A DNA stretch of 64,000 nt, from NCBI RefSeq assembly GCF_014384895.1, contig NZ_JACRSQ010000017.1:1-64000 (forward strand). Direction: 5' to 3'. The position numbers were made by a program, and so were the translations under genes. Source of the stretch: Bianquea renquensis. GTDB taxonomy: Bacteria; Bacillota; Clostridia; Lachnospirales; Bianqueaceae. Below, piece by piece: positions 17,631 through 26,516 of the stretch (the stretch's first letter is position 1; every line of letters starts with the position of its first letter). The notes under the pieces were generated by a model that searched no databases, was not told where the DNA came from, and was given only the letters and a program-made list of their open reading frames with translations.

Positions 17631-17690
17631 CCCACGCTTATGATATACTTGTACCAGCGAGTATTGTATAAGCGTGGGTTGTTTCTTTTA
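17631..17690 (+). terminator. Terminator/leader hairpin between tnpW and the recombinase
   Basis: CCCACGCTTAT (17631-17641) and ATAAGCGTGGG (17668-17678) pair perfectly and are followed by TTGTTTCTTTT, then the recombinase ribosome site. A possible TATACT -10 box lies in the loop. It would limit read-through from the replication operon into the recombinase. Confidence 0.7.
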
Positions 17691-17708
17691 GAAGGAGGAT
17701 TTTTAACC

Positions 17709-19331
17709 GTGAAACAACCATACAATACAACGATTTATAACACTGCACTATATTTGAGATTGAGCCGTGACGATGAATTACAGGGGGAAAGCGGCAGTAT
17801 CCAGACCCAGCGCATGATGCTTAGGCAGTATGCCGCAGAGCATGGGCTGACCGTTGTAGACGAGTATATTGACGACGGATGGAGCGGGACAAATTTCGAG
17901 CGTCCAAGTTTCCAAAGGATGATTGATGACATCGAGGACGGGAAAATCAACTGCGTTGTCACAAAGGACTTATCCCGTCTGGGAAGAAACTATATCCTGA
18001 CCGGTCAGTACACGGAAATCTATTTCCCCAGCAAGGGAGTACGCTACATTGCCATCAATGACAATGTGGACACCATCAACGGAGAAAGCGAGCTTGCCCC
18101 GTTCTTAAACATCCTGAATGAAATGCACGCCCGACAGACCAGCAAAAAGGTCAAGGCTGCCATGCACACAAGATTTGCCAATGGCGCACACTATGGAGCC
18201 TATGCACCGCTGGGCTATGTAAAAGACCCGGACAAAAAAGGTCATCTTCTGATCGACCCGGAAACACGCTGGATTGTAGAGAAGATTTTTGACCTTGCCG
18301 TACACGGGAGGGGTGCCGCCAGCATTACACGGATTCTGGTGGAAGAAAAAGTACCTACCCCCGGCTGGCTGAACTATGAAAGATATGGGACTTTCGCCAA
18401 TATCTACGCCGGTGCGCCCGCAGAAAAAGCCTATGCGTGGACGATAGCACAGGTCAAGAGCATTTTGAAAGAGGAAACCTACATCGGTCACAGCGTTCAC
18501 AACAAGCAGAGCAACATTTCATTCAAGAACAAGAAAAAGGTGCGGAAGCCGCAGGAAGAATGGTATCGTGTGGAAAATACCCACGAAGCCATCATTTCCG
18601 AAGAAGTGTTCCAAAAAGTTCAGGAGCTGATTGCAAGCAGACGCAGACGACAGAAGAATGGCACAACGCAGATATTTTCCGGGCTGGTAAAATGTGCGGA
18701 CTGCGGATGGTCATTGGCTTATGGTGTAAACAGCCAGAACAAAAATCCCTATGCACACTACCATTGCAGTAAGTACGGACAGGGATTACGCCAGTGTTCC
18801 ATGCACTATATCCGCTATGATGTACTGTATGCCTATGTGCTTGCAAGACTGCAATACTGGTCTATGATGGTACAGAAAGACGAGGACAAGCTGCTGAAAC
18901 GGCTACTCAATGCCAGCGACAGGGAAAGAAACTCTGCGAAGAAAAAGCAGGCTGCGGAGCTGAAAAAGGCAGAGAAGCGTAAAGCCGAGGTTGACGGGCT
19001 GTTTGCTAAAATGTATGAGGACTGGTCTGCCGGACGCATAACCGAGTATAACTTCAATATGCTGTCCGAGAAGTACCAGAACGAGCAAAAGGAACTTGAA
19101 ACAAAAATAAGACAGCTTCACGAAACGATGGAAGCCGCCGTACAGACCGCAGCGGATGCTGAAAAGTGGATTGCCCTAATGAAACAGTATGTCAACCCTG
19201 TGGAGCTGACCGCCGAACTTCTGAACACTCTAATTGAAAAAATAACCGTCCACGAAGCTGTCAAGGGCGAGGACGGAAGTCGTGAGCAGGAAGTAGAAAT
19301 CTACTACCGCTTCATCGGCAAAATCGACTGA
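17709..19331 (+). CDS. Large serine recombinase (TnpX-like) of IME-1
   Basis: A 540-residue site-specific recombinase that would excise and insert IME-1. The N-terminal resolvase domain contains ALYLRLSRDDE with S19 as the nucleophile, and VVTKDLSRLGRNY with the catalytic arginines. Then come the recombinase domain (about 190-300), a zinc ribbon (CADCGWS and a CSKYGQGLRQC pair) and a coiled coil (about 390-470). The start is GTG at 17709 behind AGAAGGAGG; an upstream ATG at 17640 lies inside the preceding hairpin and is unlikely. It ends 43 bases before the right end of the element. Confidence 0.93.
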   Translation: MKQPYNTTIYNTALYLRLSRDDELQGESGSIQTQRMMLRQYAAEHGLTVVDEYIDDGWSGTNFERPSFQRMIDDIEDGKINCVVTKDLSRLGRNYILTGQYTEIYFPSKGVRYIAINDNVDTINGESELAPFLNILNEMHARQTSKKVKAAMHTRFANGAHYGAYAPLGYVKDPDKKGHLLIDPETRWIVEKIFDLAVHGRGAASITRILVEEKVPTPGWLNYERYGTFANIYAGAPAEKAYAWTIAQVKSILKEETYIGHSVHNKQSNISFKNKKKVRKPQEEWYRVENTHEAIISEEVFQKVQELIASRRRRQKNGTTQIFSGLVKCADCGWSLAYGVNSQNKNPYAHYHCSKYGQGLRQCSMHYIRYDVLYAYVLARLQYWSMMVQKDEDKLLKRLLNASDRERNSAKKKQAAELKKAEKRKAEVDGLFAKMYEDWSAGRITEYNFNMLSEKYQNEQKELETKIRQLHETMEAAVQTAADAEKWIALMKQYVNPVELTAELLNTLIEKITVHEAVKGEDGSREQEVEIYYRFIGKID

Positions 19332-19352
19332 CCTTTCTTTTTTACCCAACAA

Positions 19353-19376
19353 TATCTTTAATTAAGGGAAACGGGA
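19353..19376 (-). repeat. IME-1 right terminal inverted repeat and core
   Basis: Bases 19353-19372 match the left arm in reverse complement at 18 of 20 positions. The shared core GGA follows at 19374-19376, and the host XRE codons resume at 19377. Confidence 0.85.
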
Positions 19377-19775
19377 CTGTCAGTTCCTGATTCTGATATG
19401 TTAATCTCCTTATCGGAAGTGCTTGAAGTACCTGTAAGCACACTGCTGGGAGAAATTGTTATTGAAACGGAAGTTGATACTTTAAAAGCCATTTCCGAAA
19501 AATTGGAGGTGATAAACTTGCAACTGGCACGAAGGAAAACCACGAGAAGGAAAATGATTCATTGGTCGCTTATTTCGTTATGTGCCATCATAGTAATAGT
19601 TTTTGCAATTTTATTGGCATTAGAAAGTCCATATTTGGGGTGGAATTATAGTAACCCCGAAACCGCTGTTCTCGGAGTGGCATTTCACTCATTTGAATGG
19701 CTGTTTGTCAGAGTAGCATCGATTATCCTTATTGGTTCAATCATTGGAATTATCTTAACACAAAAGAAAGAATAA
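19377..19775 (+). pseudogene. XRE-family regulator, C-terminal part (separated by IME-1)
   Basis: The frame opens in LSVPDSDMLISLSEVLEVPV, the end of an HTH_3 domain that lacks its first helices, and continues with a coiled segment, a basic patch (RRKTTRRK) and two membrane helices (LISLCAIIVIVFAILLALE and VASIILIGSIIGIIL). The first half lies at 5728-5838. An internal ATG at 19399 could give a membrane peptide without DNA-binding helices, but no ribosome site supports it. Confidence 0.88.
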
Positions 19776-19804
19776 AGCCATCTTGCTTTTGCAGATAGGC
19801 AGCT

Positions 19805-19837
19805 AAGGGGCGACAGCAAAAAGTGCTGCCGCCCCTT
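19805..19837 (+). terminator. Hairpin after the XRE gene
   Basis: AAGGGGCG-A-CAGCA and TGCTG-C-CGCCCCTT form a strong stem 30 bases after the stop. The T tract is missing, so termination efficiency is uncertain. The following 19838-20059 shows no gene I can support. Confidence 0.55.
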
Positions 19838-20059
19838 ACTATCATAAATCAATCCACAGCCCTTTGTGGAGGAAAGGGGGATTTCCATGACCTGTACAGA
19901 CGGGAATACCCGCTTACCCTCTGCGGCGATATCGCTCATTTTGCCCCTGCGGGAATCTTGTTTGGGAGTGCCTTCCCCAAATCCTGCCAGCCCAGCGTAA
20001 ACAGCAATCCCTTGGCATCATCAAGGGTAAAGAAATTCCGCAAACTGTATGGCAACCTC

Positions 20060-20539
20060 TTACAAATCAATGCCAAGTGTCTGTCGGTCCACAAAAGTAA
20101 GCACCTTTTCAGCATCCGATTTTGATTTATAGAATGTAATCTCATGGTATGGCTTTAGATGATCTTTCCATGCGGATACGCTTTCCAAAAAGGCAGCGCC
20201 GTTATTGGCTACTAAATAGCAATTTCGATTCTTGTCAATATAACATATTGGGGCGGCGCTTTCTAAATCGCTCTGTTGACCTACTGTTCCGATATATCCT
20301 CCGTTACTGTCAACTGCCAGAATATCAACCTGTGGAACCGTATAAAAATCGATATGCGGAAGAGCATTGTCAAATATGAAATGAATATCATATTCGTCGG
20401 CATATCTCTGATATTCCTCATTCCAATCCTTAATAGGCATAGCGTAGACAGTAGTACCTGCGGAGACAATTTCGGCCTGCGGTGAAAATATAGCAATACA
20501 TTCATTTTTCTCTGTTGCATCGAAATATAATTTTTTCAT
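20060..20539 (-). CDS. Hypothetical 159-residue protein
   Basis: No family is recognised. The sequence is mixed alpha/beta, acidic and cytosolic, without signal peptide. It has repeated aromatic beta-strand patterns (CIAIFSPQAEIVSAG, VDILAVDSNGGYIG, ICYIDKNRNCYLVA). The fold looks like a small SMI1/KNR4- or immunity-type domain, but this is only an impression. The start at 20539 is preferred because TGGAGATTAAA precedes it; an ATG four codons upstream overlaps that site. Confidence 0.6.
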   Translation of the reverse strand: MKKLYFDATEKNECIAIFSPQAEIVSAGTTVYAMPIKDWNEEYQRYADEYDIHFIFDNALPHIDFYTVPQVDILAVDSNGGYIGTVGQQSDLESAAPICYIDKNRNCYLVANNGAAFLESVSAWKDHLKPYHEITFYKSKSDAEKVLTFVDRQTLGIDL

Positions 20540-20872
20540 TTTAATCTCCATTCTGGAGCGCGAGCGACGAGGAAAATTCTTCCACAAGTGCTATTTGTGA
20601 CGCTCCGGCACAAATACCGTGTGAAAAATAAGCGATCGCGTTTATTTTTTCAACCTAACCTCCAACGCAGCCCACCCTCAGTCTATGGGGCTGATTATAC
20701 CATAGTATATTTGGGAATGCAATTGCCATATAGAAAGGGAGAAAAACTTCCCTTCGCTCACAGCGCATCCCAGCAGATCACCATGATGTGACTAAAGATG
20801 AATAAGCATATCTAAAAAATTGCATATAATCTGCTAAAAATGAAAATATTATAAAATAAATGCAGGAAAGGC
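20540..20872. other. Intergenic stretch, no gene seen
   Basis: Divergent spacer between the hypothetical protein and the aminotransferase. Apart from the promoter at 20873 I see no RNA, repeat or reading frame worth calling. Confidence 0.55.
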
Positions 20873-20902
20873 TTGACAAAAAATCAAAAATGGGATTACA
20901 AT
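20873..20902 (+). promoter_or_regulatory. Promoter of the aminotransferase
   Basis: A perfect TTGACA (20873-20878) and TACAAT (20897-20902) are separated by 18 bp. The start codon lies about 58 bases further on. Confidence 0.7.
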
Positions 20903-20960
20903 AGTAAGGATAGAAACTATAGATACAGGATATGACAGATTAGGGAATAGGAGGCTAGTC

Positions 20961-22253
20961 ATGGCAGCGTATGAGCAGATGAGCAATGAAGAGCTTTTGA
21001 CTCTGAAGCAGGATCTGGAAGCCCGTTTTCAGGAAGTCAAGAGAAAAGGGTATAAATTGGATATGTCTCGGGGAAAACCCTCCGCAGCGCAGCTGGACTT
21101 AGCCATGAAAATGATGGACGTCCTCAACAGTGAGACGGACTTAAAGTGCAAGGAAGGAATTGATTGCCGTAATTATGGTGTCCTGGATGGGATCAAAGAG
21201 GCGAAGGAACTGCTGGCGGATATGACGGAAGTGCCTGCGGAAAATATCATCATCTTTGGAAATTCTAGCCTTAACATTATGTTTGACACCATATCCCGGT
21301 GTATGACCCACGGCGTTCTGGGGTCCACCCCATGGTGTAAACTGGATAAGGTTAAATTTTTGTGCCCAGTTCCCGGTTATGACCGCCATTTCGCCATAAC
21401 GGAATATTTTGGAATTGAGATGATCAACGTCCCTATGACCGTGGAGGGACCCGATATGGACATGGTGGAGCGGCTTGTGAGGGAGGATGAGAGCGTTAAG
21501 GGAATCTGGTGCGTACCAAAGTATTCCAACCCACAAGGGATTACGTACTCGGATGAAACGGTCCGCCGTTTTGCCAGATTGCAGCCCGCAGCGCCGGACT
21601 TCCGTATTTTTTGGGATAACGCTTACGGGATCCATCATCTATATGAGGATAAACAGGATAATTTAATTGAGATTTTAATGGAATGTGAACGGGCGGGGAA
21701 TCCGGATATGGTATTCAAATTCTGCTCCACATCGAAGGTCAGTTTTCCCGGGTCTGGCGTGGCCGCCATCGCAGCCTCAAAGGCGAACCTGGCGGAGATT
21801 AAGCGCTATATGACCATCCAAACCATCGGCCATGATAAACTCAATCAGCTGCGGCATGTGCGATTTTTTAAGGACATCCATGGCATGGTGGAACATATGA
21901 AAAAACACGCAGACATCCTGCGGCCAAAGTTTGAGGCCGTTCTGCAAGGTTTGGAGACGGAGCTGGGCGGTTTGGAAATTGGTTCCTGGATTAAGCCGCG
22001 GGGTGGATATTTTATTTCTTTCGATGCCATGGAGGGATGCGCTAAGGCCATTGTGGCGAAGGCGAAGGAAGCGGGCCTGGTGATGACCGATGCCGGTGCG
22101 ACATACCCGTACGGAAAGGATCCGAAGGATAGCAATATCCGAATTGCCCCCTCCTACCCCACACAGGAGGAATTGTCCATCGCCACGGATATTTTCGTGC
22201 TGAGTGTGAAGCTGGTCAGCATCGACAAAATTTTGGCGGACCGAAGAGCATAA
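20961..22253 (+). CDS. PLP-dependent aminotransferase, aspartate-aminotransferase-like (PF12897 type)
   Basis: A 430-residue fold-type I aminotransferase. Signs are the N-terminal KLDMSRGKPSAAQLDLA segment (substrate contact), the PLP-binding loop FGNSSLNIM, FWDNAYGIHHL with the Asp/Tyr pair, and FCSTSKVSFPGSGVA with the Schiff-base lysine at K259. The C-terminal RIAPSYPT arginine should bind the substrate carboxylate. This fits the subgroup annotated as aspartate aminotransferase; the exact amino acid cannot be told from sequence. AATAGGAGGCTAGTC precedes the ATG. It converges on serS. Confidence 0.87.
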   Translation: MAAYEQMSNEELLTLKQDLEARFQEVKRKGYKLDMSRGKPSAAQLDLAMKMMDVLNSETDLKCKEGIDCRNYGVLDGIKEAKELLADMTEVPAENIIIFGNSSLNIMFDTISRCMTHGVLGSTPWCKLDKVKFLCPVPGYDRHFAITEYFGIEMINVPMTVEGPDMDMVERLVREDESVKGIWCVPKYSNPQGITYSDETVRRFARLQPAAPDFRIFWDNAYGIHHLYEDKQDNLIEILMECERAGNPDMVFKFCSTSKVSFPGSGVAAIAASKANLAEIKRYMTIQTIGHDKLNQLRHVRFFKDIHGMVEHMKKHADILRPKFEAVLQGLETELGGLEIGSWIKPRGGYFISFDAMEGCAKAIVAKAKEAGLVMTDAGATYPYGKDPKDSNIRIAPSYPTQEELSIATDIFVLSVKLVSIDKILADRRA

Positions 22254-22263
22254 TATGGATCAA

Positions 22264-22296
22264 GAGGGCGGCGGTGAGAGTTGCCGCCGTTTTTTT
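22264..22296 (+). terminator. Terminator of the aminotransferase gene
   Basis: GGCGGCG and GCCGCC form a short strong stem followed by seven T residues, about 10 bases after the stop. Confidence 0.85.
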
Positions 22297-22307
22297 GTCC
22301 TTAAAAG

Positions 22308-22337
22308 GCCGGTGACGGATCGATCCGTCACCGGCCT
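22308..22337. terminator. 30-bp perfect palindrome, serS terminator
   Basis: A perfect 15+15 palindrome centred in GATCGATC with arms starting GGCCGGTGACGG. It ends 14 bases before the serS stop and is flanked by AAAA on one side, giving TTTT on the serS strand. It therefore most likely ends serS transcription and backs up the aminotransferase terminator. Confidence 0.75.
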
Positions 22338-22351
22338 TCGCATTCAAATCT

Positions 22352-23638
22352 TTATTTTACACAGGATAAATGGTCTTTGCCGCCCATATACATTCGAAGA
22401 GGCTCCGGAATGCGGACGGATCCATCCGCATTCAAATTATTTTCCAGATAGGCAATTAGCATTCGGGGAGGGGCAACCACGGTGTTATTCAGCGTATGGG
22501 GGAAATAGTTTCCATCCTCACCGCGAACGCGAATGCCCAGGCGGCGGGCCTGCGCATCACCTAAATTGGAGCAGCTGCCGACCTCGAAATATTTCTGTTG
22601 GCGCGGGGACCAAGCTTCCACATCGATGCTCTTCACCTTCAGATCGGCTAAGTCTCCGGAGCAGCACTCCAGTGTCCGCACCGGGATATCCAGAGAGCGA
22701 AAGAAATTTACGGTGTTGGTATACAGCTTCTGGAACCAATCCATGCTATCCTCAGGTTTACATACGACGATCATCTCTTGCTTTTCAAACTGGTGAATGC
22801 GGTAAACACCGCGCTCTTCAATTCCATGCGCGCCGACTTCCTTGCGAAAACACGGGGAATAGCTGGTCAGCGCCTGAGGCAGATCCGACTCGCTCAGAAT
22901 GGTGTCAATGAACTTGCCAATCATGGAGTGCTCGCTTGTCCCGATGAGGTACAGATCCTCCCCCTCAATTTTATACATCATATTTTCCATCTCAGAAAAG
23001 CTCATAACGCCGGTGACCACATCGCCGCGAATCATAAACGGAGGGATATAGTAGGTGAAGCCGCGGTCGATCATGAAGTCCCGGGCATAGGAGAGGATGG
23101 AGGAGTGAAGCCGCGCGATATCGCCCCTTAAATAGTAGAAGCCATTGCCGCTGGTGCGCCGGGCGCTGTCCAGATCCACACCGTTTAGCCCTTCCATAAT
23201 GTCAATGTGGTAGGGGATTTCGAAATCTGGAACTGTGGGCTCCCCAAAGCGCTCCACCTCCACGTTCTCCTGATCATCCTTTCCGATGGGAACGGAGGGA
23301 TCGATGATATTGGGGATGACAAGCATTCGCTCCCGGATGGCGGCGGTCAGCTCATTTTCCAGCGTTTCCAGCGCCTCCAGCTCCCTTGCGATGGAGGCCA
23401 CTTCTGCCTTAGCGGCTTCCGCTTCCTCTTTCAGTCCCTTTCCCATAAGGCCACCGATTTTTTTGCTGATGACCTTGCGCTGATTGCGCAGTGTATCGCC
23501 CTTGGCCTTGGCCTCGCGGAACTGCTTGTCCATGTCGACGACCTCATCCACCAACGGCAGCTTTTCGTCCTGAAATTTTTTCCGGATGTTGTCTTTGATT
23601 CGCTCCGGGTCCGTTCGAAATAACATGATATCTAGCAT
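22352..23638 (-). CDS. serS: Seryl-tRNA synthetase
   Basis: A 428-residue class II synthetase that charges tRNA-Ser. The N-terminal 110 residues form the long helical arm that clamps the tRNA variable arm. Class II motif 2 is visible (FRKEVGAHGIEERGVYRIHQ) and motif 3 lies in the C-terminus (NNTVVAPPRMLIAYLENN). The start at 23638 (MLDIMLFRTDPE) is set by AAAAAGGAGGCAGACT; upstream in-frame ATG codons fall inside the leader RNA. A T-box leader controls the gene by uncharged tRNA-Ser. Confidence 0.96.
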   Translation of the reverse strand: MLDIMLFRTDPERIKDNIRKKFQDEKLPLVDEVVDMDKQFREAKAKGDTLRNQRKVISKKIGGLMGKGLKEEAEAAKAEVASIARELEALETLENELTAAIRERMLVIPNIIDPSVPIGKDDQENVEVERFGEPTVPDFEIPYHIDIMEGLNGVDLDSARRTSGNGFYYLRGDIARLHSSILSYARDFMIDRGFTYYIPPFMIRGDVVTGVMSFSEMENMMYKIEGEDLYLIGTSEHSMIGKFIDTILSESDLPQALTSYSPCFRKEVGAHGIEERGVYRIHQFEKQEMIVVCKPEDSMDWFQKLYTNTVNFFRSLDIPVRTLECCSGDLADLKVKSIDVEAWSPRQQKYFEVGSCSNLGDAQARRLGIRVRGEDGNYFPHTLNNTVVAPPRMLIAYLENNLNADGSVRIPEPLRMYMGGKDHLSCVK

Positions 23639-23654
23639 AGTCTGCCTCCTTTTT

Positions 23655-23895
23655 GTCGATGGGGGCAATAAAAAAGAACCTTCTCCCCTATGTCCATGGG
23701 ACGAAGATTCCGCGTTGCCACCCAAATTACCGATTTTGCTCGGTCACTCATGGGTACGATAAAGGGTACCACCCTTCCGGCTCGTCGCCGGCTGCTTGGA
23801 AAGTGGAAGGACAGACTCCGCCGCCGGTTTACACCGCGCACCGGCTCTCTGAAGACTTTGTACTGTCGTAGCTCTCCTTAGTTGCTTTGAATGGT
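23655..23895 (-). promoter_or_regulatory. T-box leader of serS
   Basis: The minus strand carries the conserved T-box segment AGGGTGG, with the variant GGGTGGCAACGCGG that forms the antiterminator bulge. This is followed by a terminator (AATCTTCGTCCC pairing with GGGGAGAAGGTT) and TTCTTTTTT. Upstream lies a long GC-rich stem I region. T-box leaders bind uncharged tRNA and let transcription continue. The specifier codon was not assigned with confidence; a serine codon is expected. Confidence 0.87.
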
Positions 23896-23978
23896 CTTAT
23901 TATAGTATATTCCGCCGCGTTTTGCAAGAAATATTTTGTAAGGAAAGGTGCCGCAGCCAAAGCGGATAGGGCGATTGA

Positions 23979-24761
23979 TCATTCCACCACGTGGAGCTGA
24001 ATTCCCGCCTGGGAGAGAGCCTTTTTCATTGAGAGGGTCAGCGGGATATCGCCGTCGGTGATTAGGTGATGGACGGCATCCAGATCACAGATTTTGTACA
24101 ATGTTTTTTTCCCAAATTTTGAGCTCTCACCCAGAATGTACACTTGCGCTGATCGCCGTATGGCAGTTTCGCAAAAGATTCCGTCGTCAAGATTGTAGAG
24201 GTGGACGCCCTCGCAGCTGATGGAGGTGGCGCTGATAAAACATTTATCCACGGAGAATGTTTCCAGGAGCTGATTTGTCATAGTCCCCATGGCACAGCTG
24301 TATTCGGGGTCGATCTGCCCTCCCAGAAAGATAATCTGCCCAGTAAAATGTCCGTCCAGCTGTTTTTGCAGTAAAGTCGTCAGCGCGGAGACGGAGGTGA
24401 TGAGCAAAGTGACATTGGACACATTCCGGATTGCGGAGAGGATCTCGTCCGTTGTCACGCCGGCGCCGAAGACCACACTGTCATTGTCCTGAATCAAGGA
24501 GGCGGCATAAACACCGAGCTTGCGCTTTGTATCGCGGTTGGTCACGGCCCGCACTTTGTAGGAAGGCTCAGGATGGTTGTCCTTCACGGGGATGGCCCCG
24601 CCGTGTACCTTCCGCAGGCGATTGGCGTCATTCAGGGCGTTGATATCCCGGCGGATGGTCTCGTCGGAAACATGAAATTCCACAGCCAGTTCACTGACCA
24701 GAACTTGCCCGTCCCGCTGAAGTTTTTCACAGATCAATCGCTGCCGTTCACTTGCAAGCAT
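23979..24761 (-). CDS. DeoR-family transcriptional regulator
   Basis: A 260-residue sugar-type regulator. The N-terminal winged helix is RQRLICEKLQRDGQVLVSEL followed by VSDETIRRDINALND, with the DeoR signature LRKVHGGAI. The effector domain follows, including ITSVSALTTLL and the GAGVTT phosphate-sensing region. DeoR proteins usually bind sugar phosphates. The start at 24761 follows GAGGAGGGTATTCCGCC. The divergent PHP gene is the likely target; the spacer holds its promoter. Confidence 0.9.
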   Translation of the reverse strand: MLASERQRLICEKLQRDGQVLVSELAVEFHVSDETIRRDINALNDANRLRKVHGGAIPVKDNHPEPSYKVRAVTNRDTKRKLGVYAASLIQDNDSVVFGAGVTTDEILSAIRNVSNVTLLITSVSALTTLLQKQLDGHFTGQIIFLGGQIDPEYSCAMGTMTNQLLETFSVDKCFISATSISCEGVHLYNLDDGIFCETAIRRSAQVYILGESSKFGKKTLYKICDLDAVHHLITDGDIPLTLSMKKALSQAGIQLHVVE

Positions 24762-24928
24762 GGCGGAATACCCTCCTCTATCTCTGAAAACTCTTTCTTT
24801 TATCTTATAGCATAACGCCGCGGATGTCAAGACGGCCGGCTATAAAATAGGACAGAGGGTCATGAGAAAGCCTTCTAAAATTTATCTTATGAATCCAGTG
24901 AAAATCCACAAATAGCTGTGTGATTATG

Positions 24929-24957
24929 TTGACGTGAGACCGTAAATGTGGTATCAT
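24929..24957 (+). promoter_or_regulatory. Promoter of the PHP gene
   Basis: TTGACG and TATCAT are separated by 17 bp, about 43 bases before the start codon. Confidence 0.6.
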
Positions 24958-25000
24958 TTGCCTTAATCTACCAGAACGTGCCAAGAGAGGATGGATCAGT

Positions 25001-26383
25001 ATGCGAAAAATGAATTTTCAGTCAGCGAATTATGAGGTGCGGCCGGGGGTTGTCCTCAGCGGTCAGACAACCACGGTGCGAATCGTTCCCAGGGGCCGGC
25101 ACGCGCGATTTGACGATAAGCTTCACCGCTTGACTTGGAGCGAGAGGCGTAACCCTCACCAACACGCGCCGGAGATTTTGGCACCGGATTCCGAGACCGG
25201 CTATCGGATCTATTTCCTGCCAATGCAGGAGAGCCGTGATCCTCGGGGATTGGAAGCCTATGAGTCTGTGACGGTGAAACCGGAGCGCGATGGCTCCTTA
25301 CAGTTTCAGCACATGTTTACTGGGGAGCAGGAGTATGGATTGGTTATCACGGCCGAACAGGAGAAAAAAGAAGTGTTGAAGCTTTCCATCTACTCCCTAT
25401 TGCCAGACTTATATGGAAGGCGTGTCTATCGCGGAGATCAGCATGCGCATTCCTTCTTTTCTGATGGCAAGGAGGATCCCTGCGTTGTGGCGGCCAACTA
25501 TCGAAAGTACGGATATGATTATATGGCGCTGACGGATCATCATAAAATATACCCCTCACGGTTGCTGCTCCAAGCGTATGAGAAGGTTCCTCTAGAGCTT
25601 GCCGTATTCACAGGCGAGGAGGTTCACGTACCCTATCCAAGCGATATTCACGCCGTTAACTTCGGTGGAAAGGCCAGTGTGAATGAATACTATGTGGACC
25701 ATCAGACGGAGTGCAATGAAGAAATCGCCAAAATGGCAGAGACGCTGTCTAAGACGGAGGAGGCCGTCTCCTTCGATGCGCTACAGGTGGCGCAGCGTAT
25801 CTGGGTGGCGCAGAAAATTAGGGAATTTGGCGGCATGCCTATTTTGGTACATCCCCATTGGATTAACAACAATACGTATAATATGCCGGACGTGATGACC
25901 GACTATCTGCTCAAAAATCAGGTTTATGATGCCTTTGAGCTTCTGGGAGGCCTGTCAGTACACGAAAATAACCTACAGACAGCCTTTTATCACGAGGAAA
26001 GGGCTAAGGGGTGCAGGATTCCTGTGGTGGGATCCACGGATTCTCACGGGACGGAGCCGCCTCGGTGTTTTAATGACATTAGCACTCTGGTGTATGCCTT
26101 TGATCCGTCCTTCGAATCTCTGACGGCCGCCATCAAAGATTGCTATAGTGTTGCAGTTGAAGAGTATCAGGAGGAGAATCAATACCGGCTGCATGGGCCG
26201 TACCGTATGGTGAAGTATGGCCGCTATCTGATGGAGACGTATTTTCCGCGGCACGATGAGATGTGCTGGGAGCAGGGGCGACTGATGAAGGACTATGCCC
26301 TGGGCGATCCGGACGCGGAAGAGATGCTAAGACTTGTCTACGGGCGCGTTGAGCGGTATGCTCAGGAGTTTTTCGGCTATTGA
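25001..26383 (+). CDS. PHP-domain phosphoesterase with N-terminal beta domain
   Basis: A 460-residue cytosolic protein. Residues 1-140 look like an all-beta accessory domain. The PHP metal-binding domain starts at YRGDQHAHSFFSDG (H148, H150) and continues with MALTDHHKIYPS (D179, H180, H181), a glutamate in FTGEEVHVPY, a later histidine in ILVHPHW, and GSTDSH. This metal set is typical of hydrolytic PHP phosphoesterases. The substrate is not known. It is divergent from the DeoR regulator, so a sugar-phosphate-related substrate is plausible. A shorter related protein lies at 57129-58004. Confidence 0.82.
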   Translation: MRKMNFQSANYEVRPGVVLSGQTTTVRIVPRGRHARFDDKLHRLTWSERRNPHQHAPEILAPDSETGYRIYFLPMQESRDPRGLEAYESVTVKPERDGSLQFQHMFTGEQEYGLVITAEQEKKEVLKLSIYSLLPDLYGRRVYRGDQHAHSFFSDGKEDPCVVAANYRKYGYDYMALTDHHKIYPSRLLLQAYEKVPLELAVFTGEEVHVPYPSDIHAVNFGGKASVNEYYVDHQTECNEEIAKMAETLSKTEEAVSFDALQVAQRIWVAQKIREFGGMPILVHPHWINNNTYNMPDVMTDYLLKNQVYDAFELLGGLSVHENNLQTAFYHEERAKGCRIPVVGSTDSHGTEPPRCFNDISTLVYAFDPSFESLTAAIKDCYSVAVEEYQEENQYRLHGPYRMVKYGRYLMETYFPRHDEMCWEQGRLMKDYALGDPDAEEMLRLVYGRVERYAQEFFGY

Positions 26384-26475
26384 TGGTGGGGCGACGGGAA
26401 AGTGAAAGGGACCTTTGCAAAATAGAGAATTCGTCTATTTGGCAACGCCAGATACGAAAGTTTTTATGTAGGGTA

Positions 26476-26505
26476 CGGTGTAACTCAGTAAAATGGGTTA
26501 CACCG
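26476..26505 (+). terminator. Terminator-like hairpin after the PHP gene
   Basis: CGGTGTAAC and GTTACACCG enclose a 12-base loop and are followed after five bases by TTTTTCTT. It may mark the border to the relic element. Confidence 0.6.
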
Positions 26506-26516
26506 CATCCTTTTTC

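Larger units (their letters stand above)
5836..19376. mobile_element. IME-1: Tn4451-like integrative mobilizable element in an XRE gene
   Basis: A 13.5-kb element bounded by the core GGA (5836-5838 and 19374-19376) and by 20-bp imperfect inverted repeats (5839-5858, 19353-19372; 18 of 20 match). From left: ABC permease and ATPase, sensor kinase, response regulator and a DUF6076 protein on the minus strand. Then on the plus strand come HTH protein, small Cys protein, oriT-like hairpin, DUF3847 protein, MobA/MobL relaxase, CHC2 primase, VapE-type helicase, iteron-like repeats, TnpW and a large serine recombinase. No conjugation (mating-pair) genes are present, so transfer would need a helper element. 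Removing the element and keeping one GGA restores the host gene. Confidence 0.9.

Noticed and set aside
19936..20145. A 69-codon minus-strand frame ending near the hypothetical gene
   Set aside because: It overlaps the C-terminus of the gene at 20060-20539 in another frame, has no ribosome site, and matches no family I know.
22308..22337. A large operator palindrome
   Set aside because: It sits between two convergent stop codons with A/T flanks, so a terminator explains it fully.
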